This document shows, in pieces, positions 62,617-64,000 of a stretch of 64,000 nt of DNA; position 1 is the stretch's first letter; each line of letters opens with the position of its first letter. The DNA lies in assembly GCA_947503155.1 (NCBI GenBank), contig CANNCL010000001.1:1-64000 (forward strand), in the 5' to 3' direction. The notes below the pieces were generated by a model that made no database searches, was not told the origin of the DNA, and saw only the letters and a list, made by a program, of their open reading frames with translations. The translations under genes and the position numbers were made by a program. This DNA comes from an uncultured Erythrobacter sp. Its GTDB lineage: Bacteria > Pseudomonadota > Alphaproteobacteria > Sphingomonadales > Sphingomonadaceae.

Positions 62617-63960
62617 ATGACCGACGGACCCGTAGATCAAAACTCCGCACCAGACGCCCCCACCCCGCGCCGCAAGCCTAAACCAGAGCGCACCACCATC
62701 AATGGCCGCCCATTGAAACCATCGACGCTGATGATGGGCCACGGGTTTGATCCGGTATTGTCCGAAGGGTCATTGAAAGCGCCAATCTTCCTCACCTCGA
62801 CCTTCGCCTTCCCCACCGCCGCCGATGGCAAACGGCATTTCGAAGGGATCACCGGCAAACGCCCCGGCGGCGCAGAAGGTCTGGTCTATTCGCGCTTCAA
62901 CGGACCGAACCAAGAGATCCTCGAAGACCGGCTATCGGTTTGGGACGGAGCAGAGGACGCGCTGACATTCTCATCCGGCATGACCGCGATTTGCGTGTTG
63001 ATGATGGCTTACGTGTCGCAAGGCGATGTGATCGTCCATTCCGGCCCGCTCTATGCCGCATCAGAAGGCTTCGTTGCCAAGGTGCTGGCGAAATTCGGCG
63101 TGACTTACATCGACTTTCCCGCCGGTGCGACACGCGAAGAATTGGACGACGTGCTGAAACGCGCCAAGAAACAGGCCGATGATGGCGGCGGCAAGGTGGC
63201 GATGATCTACCTTGAAAGCCCGGCCAACCCGACCAATGCATTGGTCGATATCGAAGCCGTGAAAGAGGCGCGCGATGCGAACCTGAAATGGGCCGAAGGC
63301 GAACAAGGATGCCCGATTGCGATCGACAACACGTTCCTTGGCCCCTTGTGGCAACGCCCGCTGGAACATGGCGCGGATATCGTCGCTTACTCGCTGACCA
63401 AATATGTCGGCGGACATTCGGACCTTGTTGCTGGCTCCATTGCTGGCGCAAAGAAGTGGATGGACCCGGTTCGCGCGCTGCGCAACACGATGGGCGGGAT
63501 CGTTGATCCGAACACCGCTTGGATGCTGCTGCGCTCGCTAGAGACGGTCGAATTGCGGATGCAACGTTCGGGTGAGAATGCGGCGAAAGTCTGCGCTTTC
63601 CTGCGCGATCATCCCAAGGTTACGGGCCTAGGCTATCTCGGTCATATCGAAGACCCACGCCAACAGGACATCTATGACCGGCATTGCCTGGGCGCAGGCA
63701 GCACGTTCAGCGTGTTCCTGAAAGGCGGCGAGGCGGAGAGCTTTGCCTTCCTCGACAATTTGCAAATCGCGAAACTCGCCGTCAGCCTTGGCGGGACAGA
63801 GACGCTCGCCAGCCACCCGGCATCCATGACCCATCTGTCCGTTGCGCCAGAACGCCGCGCGGCTTTGGGCATCACCGACAGTCTGGTGCGGATCAGCATT
63901 GGGATCGAAGACCCCGACGATCTGATCGCTGACTTTGAACAGGCACTGGAACACGTGTGA
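62617..63960 (+). CDS. Cystathionine gamma-synthase-family PLP enzyme
   Basis: A 447-residue fold-type I PLP enzyme of the Cys/Met metabolism family (trans-sulfuration, O-acyl-homoserine sulfhydrylation or gamma-lyase). The PLP lysine is Lys262 in SLTKYVGGHSD. The cofactor-binding FSSGMTA, the YSRFNGPNQEILED segment and IAIDNTFLGP are present. About 25 extra polar residues precede the family core. The start at 62617 is preceded by AGGAAGGA; a further ATG lies at 62599. The exact reaction among the family options cannot be fixed from sequence. A structured leader precedes it. Confidence 0.92.
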   Translation: MTDGPVDQNSAPDAPTPRRKPKPERTTINGRPLKPSTLMMGHGFDPVLSEGSLKAPIFLTSTFAFPTAADGKRHFEGITGKRPGGAEGLVYSRFNGPNQEILEDRLSVWDGAEDALTFSSGMTAICVLMMAYVSQGDVIVHSGPLYAASEGFVAKVLAKFGVTYIDFPAGATREELDDVLKRAKKQADDGGGKVAMIYLESPANPTNALVDIEAVKEARDANLKWAEGEQGCPIAIDNTFLGPLWQRPLEHGADIVAYSLTKYVGGHSDLVAGSIAGAKKWMDPVRALRNTMGGIVDPNTAWMLLRSLETVELRMQRSGENAAKVCAFLRDHPKVTGLGYLGHIEDPRQQDIYDRHCLGAGSTFSVFLKGGEAESFAFLDNLQIAKLAVSLGGTETLASHPASMTHLSVAPERRAALGITDSLVRISIGIEDPDDLIADFEQALEHV

Positions 63961-63968
63961 CGCACCGA

Positions 63969-63996
63969 CTAGGCTCTCCCAAATTCTTGGGCCTAG
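63969..63996 (+). terminator. Possible hairpin after the last gene
   Basis: CTAGGC (63969-63974) and GCCTAG (63991-63996), with an inner CCAA/TTGG pairing, begin 8 bases after the stop. The window ends before a T-run could be seen, so a terminator is only possible. Confidence 0.35.
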
Positions 63997-64000
63997 AGAT

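Overview
The window looks like a chromosomal segment of an alphaproteobacterium of the order Sphingomonadales, probably family Erythrobacteraceae. That placement is inferred from the gene complement and protein style (one long Rsh, PdeM, aerobic HemF, an IF-3 with a non-AUG start, DUF547 and DUF1348 proteins, GC-rich codon use), not from a marker gene. The left and centre (1 to about 46 kb) are accessory in character: insertion sequences, gene remnants, a giant secreted protein and small detoxification operons. The right side (about 46 to 64 kb) is mostly housekeeping.

Layout. (a) 0-5 kb: two same-strand IS6-family elements flank ogt, an lrp-type regulator, a divergent RhtB exporter gene and a proline iminopeptidase gene. 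A 179-bp internally deleted derivative of the same IS follows. (b) 5-25.7 kb, minus strand: a three-gene operon in the order exported CHAT-domain protein, 5443-residue filamentous-haemagglutinin-like TpsA, and TpsB outer-membrane transporter. The tpsA stop and tpsB start overlap as ATGA, and all three products carry signal peptides. (c) 26-44 kb: pirin, a CPBP protease, two copies of a membrane-anchored serine hydrolase (one next to an intact DUF1772 gene, one next to a decayed remnant), NmrA and DUF4345 genes, two AraC-type regulators, an isochorismatase/YHS/AhpD-like operon, an FMN split-barrel protein, GST with a divergent LysR regulator, and a small outer-membrane barrel. Several intergenic gaps carry related copies of a dispersed repeat just 3' of genes. 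(d) 45-46.4 kb: a glutaredoxin gene cut by a third IS6 copy, next to tRNA-Ser(GGA). (e) 46.5-64 kb: cyclophilin, DUF1905, VOC, Rsh, a hybrid histidine kinase, HemF, PdeM, IF-3 (AUA start), four tandem DUF547 paralogues, GNAT, an SLC13/DASS transporter and a cystathionine gamma-synthase-family enzyme with a structured leader.

How parts work together. CHAT-TpsA-TpsB is best read as a two-partner secretion locus: TpsB would export the beta-helical TpsA, and the CHAT protein, with its His/Cys dyad present, is a candidate periplasmic protease acting on secretion or on TpsA. The 106-107 bp next to the 3' end of tRNA-Ser are duplicated beside IS copy 2 about 41.6 kb away. The accessory block is therefore bracketed by direct repeats (IS plus tRNA flank), which suggests an old IS- or tRNA-associated rearrangement or island.

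The observations most worth following up are the CHAT/TPS operon, an exact 258-bp higher-order repeat inside tpsA, the infC terminator lying inside the first DUF547 reading frame, mutually exclusive pairings around the ribosome-binding site of the cystathionine gamma-synthase-family gene, and an in-frame palindrome in the SLC13 transporter gene.
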